Positions 33,671 through 44,182 of a stretch of DNA of 64,000 bases are shown here, in pieces (position 1 is the stretch's first letter; each line of letters starts with the position of its first letter). Origin of the DNA: Sulfuricystis thermophila (lineage in GTDB: Bacteria > Pseudomonadota > Gammaproteobacteria > Burkholderiales > Rhodocyclaceae); the NCBI RefSeq assembly GCF_004323595.1, contig NZ_AP019373.1, positions 1,240,001 to 1,304,000 of the forward strand, in the 5' to 3' direction. Below the pieces are notes generated by a model that was not told the DNA's origin, searched no databases, and worked only from the letters and a program-made list of their open reading frames with translations. The position numbers and the translations under genes were made by a program.

Positions 33671-34121
33671 GGCGGCACGAGCTCGAACAGCTCGATGATG
33701 TCGGCGTTCCTCATGCGGATGCAGCCGTGGGATGCGGGAACGCCCATCGCGACGGTGTCCGGGCTGCCGTGGATGTAGATGTAGCGGCGCATCGTATCGA
33801 CCTCGCCGAGTCGATTCTTGCCCGGTTCGCAACCGGACAGCCAGAGGATGCGCGTCAGGATCCAGTCCCGCCCCGGATGCGCGGCGGCGAGTTCCGGCGT
33901 CCAGAGTTCGCCGGTCGGCCGGCGGCGCACGAACACCGTGTTTGCCGGCGCACCCGCGCCGATTTTCGCGCGGATGATGTGCTTGCCGCGTGGCGTGCAA
34001 AAACTGCCACGCTGCTCGCCGGCGCCTTTTCCCGCGGTAGAGACGCTGTAACGCCGCAGCAGCTCACCATTCGCAGCAAACAGTTCGAGGGTCTGGGCAG
34101 GCAGGCTGATGCGGATGTGCA

Positions 34122-34122
<1 letters not shown>
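33643..34122 (-). CDS. L,D-transpeptidase (YkuD domain), small
   Basis: The 159-residue protein from ATG 34122 (MHIRISLPAQTLELF) is a YkuD domain with the catalytic motif HGSPDTVAMGVPASHGCIRMRNADIIELFE (His, then Ser-His-Gly-Cys-Ile-Arg) near residues 112-140. There is no obvious signal peptide, which is unusual because the substrate is periplasmic peptidoglycan. A longer start at 34182 does not add a convincing signal. The start overlaps the tadA stop (TGATG), which favours the short form. It ends convergently with the NRDE gene (28-bp overlap). Confidence 0.82.
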
Positions 34123-35239
<1,117 letters not shown>

Positions 35240-35280
35240 GGCTTATCCTCGGCTGTCGGGAAGCTGCAAGGATAAACCAT

Positions 35281-35305
35281 GTGCCGTGCCACCAGCGCCG
35301 AGTCT
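35281..35305 (-). repeat. Dispersed 25-bp repeat, copy 7 (intergenic, dsbA-like/ppdK)
   Basis: GTGCCGT, GCCA, then CCAGCGCCGAGTCT: matches except at the last bases. With the following sequence it forms a nested inverted repeat (GTGCCG/CGGCAC outside, GCGCC/GGCGC inside, to 35320), so it may terminate ppdK. Confidence 0.7.
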
Positions 35306-35327
35306 GGCGCAGGCGGCACGACAGAGA

Positions 35328-38126
35328 TCAGGCGTTCTTCGTCACTTCGCCACCCTGATCGAGCAGCGCCGCCTGGGCCGCGGCCAGCCGCGCGATCGGC
35401 ACGCGCGGACCGGAGCAGGAAACATAAGTGAGCCCGATCTTGTGGCAGAAATGGATCGAAGCCGGATGGCCGCCATGCTCGCCGCAGATGCCCACCTTGA
35501 GTTCGGGACGCGTCTTGCGACCCTCGGTGACGGCGAGCTTCATCAGCTCGCCGACGCCCTTCTGGTCGAGCACCTCGAACGGGTTGTCCTGCAGGATGCC
35601 CACCTCGGTGTAGTGCGGCAGGAACTTGTTCTCGGCATCCTCGCGCGAGAACGAGAATGTCGCCTGGGTGAGGTCGTTGGTGCCGAAGCTGAAGAATTCG
35701 GCATCCTCCGCCATGCGGCCGGCACGCAGACAGGCACGCACCACTTCGAGCATGCTGCCGAACTTGTAGCCGACGTTGATGCCGTGGGTCAGTTCGACCA
35801 CCTTGTGGATGCGCTTCACATAGCCGTGGATGCGCACCAGTTCCTCGACCGTCGCCACCTGCGGCACCATGATTTCCGGATAGACCTCGATGCCCTCCTT
35901 GGCGCACAGCGCGGCGGCTTCGAGGATCGCCTGGATCTGCATCGAGTAGATCTCGGGGTAGCTGATGCCCAGCCGCACGCCGCGATGGCCGAGCATCGGG
36001 TTGACCTCGGCAAGCTGACGCACCTTCTTGAGGGTCTTTTCCTTCTTCTGGATCACGTCCTCTTCGAGATGGCTGTCCTTGAACTCGGTCATGCTGCGCG
36101 ACAACTTGGTCAGGCCATCGGCATACTGCATGTAGAGCTTCGGGTTGAGGAGCTTCAAGGTCTCGGGCAGCTCTTCGAGCGCCTTCAAGGAATCCCGCAA
36201 ATGGTGCAGGTGGGCGATTTCCAGCTCGAGTTGCGCGGCCGTCGGCAGGAACTCATGGAGCGGCGGATCCATCAGGCGCACGGTGACCGGCAGGCCGCGC
36301 ATCGCCTTGAAGATCGCCTTGAAGTCGGCGCGCTGGATCGGCAGCAGGCGGTCGATCGCCGCCTGGCGTTCCTCGATCGTTTCGGCGAGGATCATCTCCT
36401 GCACGATCGGCAGCCGGTCGGTGGCGTTGAACATGCGCTCGGTGCGGCACAGGCCGATGCCCATCGCGCCGAACTCGCGCGCGCGCAGCGCATCTTCCGG
36501 CGTGTCGGCGTTGGCCATCACCTTCAGACGGGCGACCTGGTCGGCCCATTTGAGCAGCGTCGCCATGTCCTTGTTGAACTCGGCCTGCACGGTGGGCACC
36601 TCGCCCGCATAGACGTTACCCGTGCTGCCGTCGATGGTGATCACATCGCCTTCCTGCAGCGTGGTATCGCCGATGGTCGCCTGGCGGTTGACATCGTCGA
36701 TGTGGATCGCTTCGCAGCCGGAGACGCAGGGCTTGCCCATGCCGCGCGCGACCACCGCGGCGTGTGAAGTCTTGCCGCCGCGACTCGTCAGGATGCCCTG
36801 CGCCTGGAAGAAGCCATGGATATCCTCGGGTTTGGTCTCTTCGCGTACCAGGATGATCTTCTCACCCGCCTTGCCGCGAGCCTCCGCCGTGTCGGCGTCG
36901 AAGACGATCTTGCCCGAAGCGGCGCCGGGTGAGGCCGGCAGGCCGGTGGCGAGCGGCTTGCCCTTGAAATTCGGCGACAGCTGGGGCACCAGCAGTTGTT
37001 CGAGCATCGCCGGATCGACCCGCAGCAGCGCCTTTTCCTTGGTGATCAGCCCTTCCTTGAACATGTCGACCGAGGTGCGCACCATCGCCGCCGCATTCAT
37101 CTTGCCATTGCGGGTCTGCAGGCAGTAAAGCGTGCCTCGCTCGATGGTGAATTCGAAATCCTGCACTTCCTTGTAGTGCGCTTCGAGCCGGTTGCGCAGC
37201 TCGAGCAGCTGGCGGTAGATCTCCGGCATGTCCTGTTCCATCTCGGCGATGGGTTTCGGCGTGCGGATGCCGGCCACCACATCCTCGCCCTGCGCATTGA
37301 CGAGATATTCGCCATAGATCTGGTTCTCGCCGGTGCCCGGATTGCGCGTGAAGCCCACGCCGGTACCGGAATCGTTGCCCATGTTGCCGAACACCATCGT
37401 GACGATGTTGCAGGCGGTGCCGTTGGCCATTTCCTTGGTAATCTTGAACTGCTTGCGGTAATCGACCGCACGCTTGCCGTTCCAGGAGCGGAACACTGCG
37501 CCGATGGCGATCTCGAGCTGCTTGTACGGATCTTCCGGGAAGGGCTTGCCAGTGTGATCCTTGACGATCTGCAGGAACTGTTCGGAGAGTTCGGCGAGGT
37601 GTTCGGCTTTCAGATCGACGTCCTGCTTGACGCCGACCTTCTGCTTCATCGCCAGCATCGCCTCGTCGAAGGGCTTGTCCTCCAGCCCCAGCGCGATCTT
37701 CGCGAACAGCTGGATGAAACGCCGATAGGCATCGTAACCGAAGCGCGGATTGTCGGTGAGCTTGATCAAGCCCTGCAACGTGGTCTTGTTGAGCCCCAGA
37801 TTGAGGATCGTGTCCATCATGCCCGGCATCGACATCGCCGAGCCGGAACGCACCGAGACGAGCAAGGGATTGGCTGCCCCGCCGAACTGTTTGCCGGTCT
37901 TTTTCTCGAGCGCCTTCATGTGTTCGAGGATTTCCTCCCAAGCGCCCTTGGGCAGCTCGTCATGTTCGAGGTAGGCCAAACAGGCTTCCGTGGTGATCGT
38001 GAAGCCGGGCGGTACGTTGAGGCCGATCTGCGTCATTTCGCAGAGGTTCGCCCCCTTCCCGCCCAACAGCATCTTGTTTTTGCCGTCGCCTTCCTCGAAG
38101 GCATAGACGAACTTCTTGCTAGCCAT
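35328..38126 (-). CDS. ppdK: Pyruvate, phosphate dikinase
   Basis: The 932-residue protein has the full PPDK layout: N-terminal nucleotide-binding domain (GGKGANLCEM near 23), the swivelling phosphohistidine domain with GGKTSHAAVVARG (catalytic His), and the C-terminal PEP/pyruvate barrel with IGLCRTERMF and GTNDLTQATFSFSREDAENKFLP. It interconverts pyruvate, ATP and Pi with PEP, AMP and PPi, for gluconeogenesis or glycolysis with PPi. The start ATG 38126 (MASKKFVYAF) is preferred over an upstream extension lacking similarity. No regulatory-protein (PPDK kinase) gene is nearby. Confidence 0.95.
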   Translation of the reverse strand: MASKKFVYAFEEGDGKNKMLLGGKGANLCEMTQIGLNVPPGFTITTEACLAYLEHDELPKGAWEEILEHMKALEKKTGKQFGGAANPLLVSVRSGSAMSMPGMMDTILNLGLNKTTLQGLIKLTDNPRFGYDAYRRFIQLFAKIALGLEDKPFDEAMLAMKQKVGVKQDVDLKAEHLAELSEQFLQIVKDHTGKPFPEDPYKQLEIAIGAVFRSWNGKRAVDYRKQFKITKEMANGTACNIVTMVFGNMGNDSGTGVGFTRNPGTGENQIYGEYLVNAQGEDVVAGIRTPKPIAEMEQDMPEIYRQLLELRNRLEAHYKEVQDFEFTIERGTLYCLQTRNGKMNAAAMVRTSVDMFKEGLITKEKALLRVDPAMLEQLLVPQLSPNFKGKPLATGLPASPGAASGKIVFDADTAEARGKAGEKIILVREETKPEDIHGFFQAQGILTSRGGKTSHAAVVARGMGKPCVSGCEAIHIDDVNRQATIGDTTLQEGDVITIDGSTGNVYAGEVPTVQAEFNKDMATLLKWADQVARLKVMANADTPEDALRAREFGAMGIGLCRTERMFNATDRLPIVQEMILAETIEERQAAIDRLLPIQRADFKAIFKAMRGLPVTVRLMDPPLHEFLPTAAQLELEIAHLHHLRDSLKALEELPETLKLLNPKLYMQYADGLTKLSRSMTEFKDSHLEEDVIQKKEKTLKKVRQLAEVNPMLGHRGVRLGISYPEIYSMQIQAILEAAALCAKEGIEVYPEIMVPQVATVEELVRIHGYVKRIHKVVELTHGINVGYKFGSMLEVVRACLRAGRMAEDAEFFSFGTNDLTQATFSFSREDAENKFLPHYTEVGILQDNPFEVLDQKGVGELMKLAVTEGRKTRPELKVGICGEHGGHPASIHFCHKIGLTYVSCSGPRVPIARLAAAQAALLDQGGEVTKNA

Positions 38127-38313
38127 TGTTTCCACTCCCGGTTGATGGAAACGCAGAATGAATGATGCCTTCTTCTGCATTTCCTTATTGGACAAATTAT
38201 CGTTGCTGCAAAGCAGCACGGGGCGTAAACATATCAAATCATCGCCATTTCGGGGAGGTTTTCCAAGCGCTGGCTGGCCGGGTATCCTGCGCGCTTTTTC
38301 GGGAATTGCCATC

Positions 38314-39216
38314 ATGTGGTTCAGGAACTTGCGTCTTTATCGTCTGCCACGCGGCATCGGGCTCGACCTGGCGGATGTCGATACCCGTCTCGCCCGACGC
38401 CCGCTCACCCACTGCGGAAATTTCGAAATGGTGAGCCGCGGCTGGGTATTCCCCCGTCAGGAAGGCGCTTTCGTCCATGCCGTCGGAGGGCAGTGGCTGC
38501 TGGCCTTGGGTGTCGAACAAAAGCTCTTGCCCGCCACGGTGATCCGCCAGACCGCCCAGGAGCGCGCCGCCATCATCGAACGGGAGCAGGGCCGCAAGGT
38601 CGGGCGCAAGGAAATGCGCGACCTCTACGAGCGGGTGATGGAGGAATTGTTGCCCAAGGCGTTTTCGCAGCGCCGCACCACCTGGGCCTGGATCGATCCG
38701 CTGCATGGGTGGCTGGTAGTCGATGCCGGCTCGGATGCACGCGCCGACGAATTCATGGAGGTGCTGCTCACCACCATCGACGACCTCGCCCCGCGACCGC
38801 TGCAAACCCAGGTTTCCCCGTCAGCCGCGATGACGGCTTGGCTCGCCGCCCAGGAGCCGCCCGCCGGATTTTCCTTCGACAGCGATCTCGAGCTGCGCGC
38901 CGCGAGCCGTTCGCAATCGGCGATCCGCTACGTTCATCACGACATCGGCGGGCCGGAGATCGCCGCGCACATCGCCGCGGGCAAGCTCGTCACCCGGCTG
39001 GGGCTCACCTGGAACGACAAGATTTCCTTCGTGCTGACCGACAAGCTCGCCATCAAGCGGCTCGCCTTCCTCGACGTGCTCAAGGAGCAGTCTGAAAAAG
39101 CGGCCGCAGGCGCCGACGATCAGTTCGACGCCGATTTCGCGCTGATGGCCGGCGAGCTGGCCCGGATGTTCGACGACCTGCTCGTCGCGTTGGGGGGCGA
39201 GATCAAGCCGGTGTGA
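38314..39216 (+). CDS. rdgC: Recombination-associated protein RdgC
   Basis: The 300-residue protein is the length and pattern of RdgC (MWFRNLRLYRL start, GWVFPRQEGAFVHAVGGQWLLALGVEQKLLPATVI). RdgC is a dsDNA-binding ring dimer that limits RecA loading. ATG 38314 fits the family start; a longer frame lies upstream without homology. It is divergent from ppdK with a 187-bp gap that must hold both promoters. Confidence 0.94.
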   Translation: MWFRNLRLYRLPRGIGLDLADVDTRLARRPLTHCGNFEMVSRGWVFPRQEGAFVHAVGGQWLLALGVEQKLLPATVIRQTAQERAAIIEREQGRKVGRKEMRDLYERVMEELLPKAFSQRRTTWAWIDPLHGWLVVDAGSDARADEFMEVLLTTIDDLAPRPLQTQVSPSAAMTAWLAAQEPPAGFSFDSDLELRAASRSQSAIRYVHHDIGGPEIAAHIAAGKLVTRLGLTWNDKISFVLTDKLAIKRLAFLDVLKEQSEKAAAGADDQFDADFALMAGELARMFDDLLVALGGEIKPV

Positions 39217-39223
39217 AAGCCGG

Positions 39224-39248
39224 GTGCCGTTTCACCAGCGCCGACTTT
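39224..39248 (-). repeat. Dispersed 25-bp repeat, copy 8 (intergenic, rdgC/cphA)
   Basis: GTGCCGT, TTCA, CCAGCGCCGACTTT: a close match. It lies between the convergent ends of rdgC and cphA, with GGCGCC at 39261 giving a possible inner hairpin with GCGCC. Confidence 0.75.
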
Positions 39249-39287
39249 GCGAGAGGTATTGGCGCCCGGGAGTCCGCCGGCCCCAGC

Positions 39288-41864
39288 TCAGCCCTTCGCT
39301 TCCGCGATACGCTTCGCGATGTGCGCCAGCGCCTCCTCGACCTGGTCGATCAGGATCAGACACAGATCGCCGGGTTGCAGTTTGGCGAGCGCGGTGTCGA
39401 TGGCGAGGAATTCGCCGCGAATTTCCTCGATTTCCTTGGTTCGCGTCGCGCCGGCGAGCCCCTTGCGCAGCAGCGCCAACACCTCGCCGTCGGCCCGGCC
39501 GCGCTGGCAGGCATCCTGATAAAGGATCGCGCCATCGAAGGCGCCGCCGAGAATCTCACCCTGGCGGATGATGTCCTCGTCGCGCCGGTCACCCGCACCG
39601 CTGATGACGATCCAGCGGCGCTTGGCAGGCAGTGCATCCACTGCCTGAACCAGCGCGCGGATCGCATCCGGGTTATGGCCGTAGTCGGCGATCAGCTTGG
39701 CGCCACGGTAGTCGAAGACATTGAAACGTCCGGGTGCCGTGCTCGCGTCACTGACGAAGGTCGCCAAGCCCCTGCGGATCGTCTCCCAGTCGATTCCCAA
39801 CGCCCAGGCGGCGCCGACCGCCGCCATCACGTTCTCGACCTGAAAGCCGATCGTGCCATTGCGGGTGAGCGGAATCGCGGCGAGTTCCAGACGCTCGATC
39901 TGGGGGCCTTCGGCGCAGACGATCGCATTGCCTTCGCGGAAGATCACGCGCTTGCCCTGGGCGCGATGCGTCATCATCAGCGGATGATGCGGGTCGGTGG
40001 CGAAATAGGTCACCTTGCCCGGACAGGCGCTGGCCATCTTCGCTACATTTGGATCGGCGGCATTCAACACCGCCATGCCGTTGGGACTGACGTTCTGCAC
40101 GATCACGCGCTTGACCACGGCGAGTTCCTCGATCGTCATGATGTAGTTCAGCCCCAGATGGTCGCCCATGCCGAGATTGGTCACCACGGCGACGTCGCAA
40201 CGGTCGAAGCCGAGGCCCTCGCGCAGGATGCCGCCGCGGGCGACCTCGAACACCGCCGCATCCACTTCCGGGTGCAGCAGCACGTTCCTCGCGCTTTTCG
40301 GGCCGCTGCAATCGCCGCGGTCGATACACCGCCCGTTGGCAAAGACGCCGTCGGTCAGCGTCATGCCCATACGCTTGCCGGTCTGGCCAATGAGATGCGC
40401 GGTCAGCCGCACCGTGGTCGTCTTGCCATTGGTGCCGGAGACGGCAACGACTGGAATGCGGCCGTTTTCATTGGGCGGGAACATCATCTCGATGACGGCC
40501 TTGCCGACGTCGCGCGGCTTGCCATAGGACGGATCGAGGTGCATGCGCAGGCCCGGCGCCGCATTGACCTCGACGATGCCGCCATTCTGCACTTCGAGCG
40601 GTTGGCCGATGTCTTCGCAGATCACATCGATGCCGGCGATGTCCAGCCCGACCATGCGCGCTGCAGCGACGGCGCGCGCCGCGACCTCGGGATGGACATC
40701 GCCGGTCACGTCGGTCGCGGTGCCACCGGTCGACAGGTTGGCATTGTTGCGCAGCACCGCGCGCACCCCCTTCGGCAGCACCGATTCGGGGGTGAAGCCT
40801 TGTGCGGTGAGCCGCGCCCGGGCAATGTCATCGAAGCGGATCTTGGTCAGCGAGGTCGCATGCCCTTCGCCGCGGCGGGGATCGCTATTGACGATATCCA
40901 CCAGCTCGCGCACCGTATGCACGCCATCGCCGATCACCGTCGGCGGCTCGCGCCGCGCCGCCGCGACCATCTGGTCGCCGACGACCAGCACGCGGAAGTC
41001 GTAGCCGGTGATGAAACGTTCGACCAGCACGTGCGCGCTGATTTCCTGGGCGGCCGCGAAAGCGATCTCGAAATGGGAGCGATTGACGATATTGACCGTC
41101 ACCCCTTTGCCCTGATTGCCGTCATAAGGCTTGGTGACCACGGGCAGCCCGATTTCCAGCGCCGCCTGCCAGCCGGCCTCGACGTCATCCACGACTCTGC
41201 CCACCGGCACCGGCACGCCGGCGGCCCGGAGTAGGTTCTTGGTCAGATCCTTGTCTTGGGCGATCGATTCGGCGATCGCCGAGGTGCGATCGACTTCGGC
41301 GGCCTGGATGCGTCGCTGTTTCGCGCCCCAGCCGAACTGCACCAGACTGCCACGGGTCAGCCGCCGCCAGGGGATGTCACGCGCCTGGGCGGCCTGGACG
41401 ATCGACCCGGTCGACGGACCGAGGCGTTCGTCCTCGTCGAGCGAACGCAGCTCGGCCAGCGCGGCATCGAGATCGAACGGCGTGTCATCGAGGGCTGCCC
41501 GGCACAGGGTTTCGGCCAGTGCCAGCGCCCGCCGGCCAACCGCCTCTTCGCTGTATTCGACGACTACCTGATAGAGCCCGGCTTCGGTCGTCGGCGCGGT
41601 GCAGCTGAAGGACACCGGGCAACCCGCCTGGGCCTGCAGGTTGAGGGTGGCGAACTGCACCGCGTGGGCGAGCGACAGCTCGCCGGCATAGCCGATGGGG
41701 CGCATCGCACCGATTTGCGGGAAGCGCGCGCGGATGCGGGCTTCGAAGCCGGGCAGGCGGCTCATCGCACGTTCGTTTTCCTCACAGCGCACGAGAGCCT
41801 GGATCGAGGTATGCCGGGACCAGAGATTCGGGCCACGCAGGGCACGGATGCGAAAGATTTCCAT
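39288..41864 (-). CDS. cphA: Cyanophycin synthetase, full-length
   Basis: The 858-residue enzyme has an N-terminal domain (1-160), an ATP-grasp domain (about 220-470, KPYDGNQGKGVTVNI) and a Mur-ligase-like domain with an intact P-loop VSGTNGKTTT (475-484), LGMGDHLGLNY and the HNPDAI region near the C-terminus (FDYRGAKLIADYGHNPDAIRAL). CphA polymerises aspartate and arginine into cyanophycin using two ATPs, one per site. The gene follows its shorter paralogue by only 6 bp on the same strand. It ends 71 bp from the convergent rdgC. Confidence 0.95.
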   Translation of the reverse strand: MEIFRIRALRGPNLWSRHTSIQALVRCEENERAMSRLPGFEARIRARFPQIGAMRPIGYAGELSLAHAVQFATLNLQAQAGCPVSFSCTAPTTEAGLYQVVVEYSEEAVGRRALALAETLCRAALDDTPFDLDAALAELRSLDEDERLGPSTGSIVQAAQARDIPWRRLTRGSLVQFGWGAKQRRIQAAEVDRTSAIAESIAQDKDLTKNLLRAAGVPVPVGRVVDDVEAGWQAALEIGLPVVTKPYDGNQGKGVTVNIVNRSHFEIAFAAAQEISAHVLVERFITGYDFRVLVVGDQMVAAARREPPTVIGDGVHTVRELVDIVNSDPRRGEGHATSLTKIRFDDIARARLTAQGFTPESVLPKGVRAVLRNNANLSTGGTATDVTGDVHPEVAARAVAAARMVGLDIAGIDVICEDIGQPLEVQNGGIVEVNAAPGLRMHLDPSYGKPRDVGKAVIEMMFPPNENGRIPVVAVSGTNGKTTTVRLTAHLIGQTGKRMGMTLTDGVFANGRCIDRGDCSGPKSARNVLLHPEVDAAVFEVARGGILREGLGFDRCDVAVVTNLGMGDHLGLNYIMTIEELAVVKRVIVQNVSPNGMAVLNAADPNVAKMASACPGKVTYFATDPHHPLMMTHRAQGKRVIFREGNAIVCAEGPQIERLELAAIPLTRNGTIGFQVENVMAAVGAAWALGIDWETIRRGLATFVSDASTAPGRFNVFDYRGAKLIADYGHNPDAIRALVQAVDALPAKRRWIVISGAGDRRDEDIIRQGEILGGAFDGAILYQDACQRGRADGEVLALLRKGLAGATRTKEIEEIRGEFLAIDTALAKLQPGDLCLILIDQVEEALAHIAKRIAEAKG

Positions 41865-41870
41865 GATGGT

Positions 41871-44036
41871 TCAGATGTCGGCAAAGGCGCGATAGGTTTC
41901 GATGCCGGCGCGCAGCAGATCGGTGCTCAAGCCCAGCGCCCAGCCGGCGGCCAGCGCGGCCAGCACGGCGACGAGATGTTCGCGGGAATCCTGCAGCAGT
42001 GGGATCTGTTCGAGGGCGATGAGCGGCAGCTCGACCGCTGTCGTGCTCAGCACGACTTGGCTGTCGCGCAGCACCACGGCTCGCCCGCCCTTGGCGCGGT
42101 GTTCGGCCACCCGCGGCGTCGCCGGCTCACAGCTGAAGAAGATCACCTCGCCATCGCACAGATCCGCCAGGGAGGCCGTCGTCTCGTCGTCGGCGTTGAG
42201 CACGCCGATGCCGCCAGGCAGCACCACGTCGATCTGGGTGCGCATCACCTTGAACAGCAGCTCGTCGTTGGTGATGCCGTGCTCGGGCATCAGCGCCTGG
42301 TTGTCGATGGCAGTGACGATGCCGACCTGGCAGCGGTCGTAGGCCAGCCCTTCACCAGCGATCATGGCGGGGGAATTCTCGATCACCGCGGCTTCGAGGC
42401 TGCGGTTCATCAGCAGACGCTGGCCCGATTCCCAATGCGCGCAATCGCCCGCCTCGACGCAGCGGTCTTCGAGGAACAACCCTTCGGCACAGGCAAGTCC
42501 CGTGCGCAGACCGGAAAGCTGCAGCAGGCGGGCAGTGATTTGGGCAACGAGCGTGGTATCCCGGCTGCCACTCACCCCGATCACTGGAATGCGGCCATTC
42601 TCGCCCGTCGGGAAGAGGTGTTCGACGATCGCCTCGCCGACCGGCCGGGGCTTGCCGACCGCGGGTTTCAGGTGCATCAGCAGGCTGGGGCCGGCATTCA
42701 CCTCGACGATCGCCCCGCGTTGCTCGTCGAGCGGTCGGGACACGTCTTCGACCACCAGGTCGATCCCGGCGATGTCCAGCCCCACCACCTTTGCAGCGAG
42801 ACAGGCCACCTGCGCGGTCTCGGGATGCACCTCGTCGGTGACGTCGATCGCATAGGTGCCGGTGCGCTGAACGAGCAGTTTTTGACCCTCGGCCGGGATG
42901 TCATCGCCGGAAAAGCCCTGACGCTTCAGGATCAGTTGCACGAGCGCATCCTTGTCGAAGTCGATGGTTTCGAGCGGAAATTCCTCGGCATCGCCGCGGC
43001 GCGGATCGGTATTCAGCTGACTGTCGATCAGCTCGCGCACCGTCGATTTGCCGTCGCCGGTGATGTAGATGCTCTCGCCCTTGCAAGCGGCGACCAAGTT
43101 TCCACCGACGACGAGCAGACGATGTTCCTCGCCGCGCACATAGCGTTCGACCATCACGCCGCCGCCCTCGCGTTCGGCGACGGGGAACGCCGCACGAACT
43201 TCCGCTTCGGTCATCAGTTCGAGGGAAACCCCGCGACCATGATTGCCGTCATAAGGTTTCACGACCACCGGCACACCGATTTCCTGCGCGGCTTCCCAGG
43301 CATCGTCCGGATCGTCGACCATGCGGCCCTCGGGGATCGGCACGCCGCAGGCGGCCAGCAAGGTCTTGGTCAGGTCCTTGTCGCAGGCGATGGATTCGGC
43401 GATGGCGCCGGTGAGATCCGTCTCGGCCGTCCAGATGCGCTTGCTCTTGACACCGTAGCCCAGCTGGACGAGGTTGCCTTCGTTCAAGCGGATGTGCGGG
43501 ATGCGCCGCGGTTTGGCGTCGGCCGCATCGACGATCGAGGCGGTGCTGGGACCGAGCAGCAGACGGTCGGCCAGCTCGTGCAGACGCTTGACGGTGGCCG
43601 CGACATCGAAAGGCGTATCGTCGATCGCCGCCATGACCAGATCGCGTGCCGCATGGAGCGCCATGCGGGTGACTTCCGGATGAAAAGCACGCACCACCAC
43701 CTTGTAGTGACCAGGCGTGTCCATGCTGCGGGCGCGGCCGAAGCCGCCGGGCATGCCGGCGAGGTTTTGCAGTTCGAGCGTGACGTGTTCGAGGATGTGG
43801 GCCGGCCAGGTACCTTCTTCGAGCCGGCGGATGAAGCCGCCCTCCTCGTCGTAACTGCAGCGATGTCCCTGCAGGGAGGGCAGCCAGGCAACGAGCCGTT
43901 CGGTGAAGCCTGGCAGCGTGTTCGACGGGGAATCTTCCAGCTCGCCGATGTCGACCCAGGCTTCCAGCACGGGACGATAGGTCCACATGTTGGGCCCGCG
44001 CAAATGCACGATTTTCAGGAATTCGATGGATTTCAT
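41871..44036 (-). CDS. Cyanophycin synthetase paralogue, shortened with degenerate Mur-ligase P-loop
   Basis: The 721-residue paralogue is about 140 residues shorter than the CphA next to it. The ATP-grasp half is intact (KPYDGNHGRGVSLEL; VEVNAGPSLLMHL). In the Mur-ligase half the P-loop reads GVSGSRDTT (488-495) where CphA has GTNGKTT, so the lysine is lost, and the protein ends before the Mur C-terminal subdomain. It may add only one residue type or use a preformed dipeptide, as known for CphA2-type enzymes; this is inference. The start ATG 44036 is chosen for its family N-terminus MKSIEFLKIVHLRGPNMWTY. Confidence 0.85.
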   Translation of the reverse strand: MKSIEFLKIVHLRGPNMWTYRPVLEAWVDIGELEDSPSNTLPGFTERLVAWLPSLQGHRCSYDEEGGFIRRLEEGTWPAHILEHVTLELQNLAGMPGGFGRARSMDTPGHYKVVVRAFHPEVTRMALHAARDLVMAAIDDTPFDVAATVKRLHELADRLLLGPSTASIVDAADAKPRRIPHIRLNEGNLVQLGYGVKSKRIWTAETDLTGAIAESIACDKDLTKTLLAACGVPIPEGRMVDDPDDAWEAAQEIGVPVVVKPYDGNHGRGVSLELMTEAEVRAAFPVAEREGGGVMVERYVRGEEHRLLVVGGNLVAACKGESIYITGDGKSTVRELIDSQLNTDPRRGDAEEFPLETIDFDKDALVQLILKRQGFSGDDIPAEGQKLLVQRTGTYAIDVTDEVHPETAQVACLAAKVVGLDIAGIDLVVEDVSRPLDEQRGAIVEVNAGPSLLMHLKPAVGKPRPVGEAIVEHLFPTGENGRIPVIGVSGSRDTTLVAQITARLLQLSGLRTGLACAEGLFLEDRCVEAGDCAHWESGQRLLMNRSLEAAVIENSPAMIAGEGLAYDRCQVGIVTAIDNQALMPEHGITNDELLFKVMRTQIDVVLPGGIGVLNADDETTASLADLCDGEVIFFSCEPATPRVAEHRAKGGRAVVLRDSQVVLSTTAVELPLIALEQIPLLQDSREHLVAVLAALAAGWALGLSTDLLRAGIETYRAFADI

Positions 44037-44112
44037 TCTGGTGGGGTAGGGGTGAAACTTCCGGACGAGTAACGCGTTAATGCAGCAAAAGCTGACATTG
44101 TGCAAAAAAATA

Positions 44113-44137
44113 AAAATCGGCGCTGGCAGGACGGCAC
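44113..44137 (+). repeat. Dispersed 25-bp repeat, copy 9 (intergenic, cphA'/ABC transporter)
   Basis: AAAATCGGCGCTGG, CAGG, ACGGCAC, in the 146-bp gap between divergent genes. CGGCG and CGCCG flanks can pair. Confidence 0.75.
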
Positions 44138-44182
44138 GCCGTATCATTCGCACCCATTCCGACCGGCAGTTTCTTCGTCATC

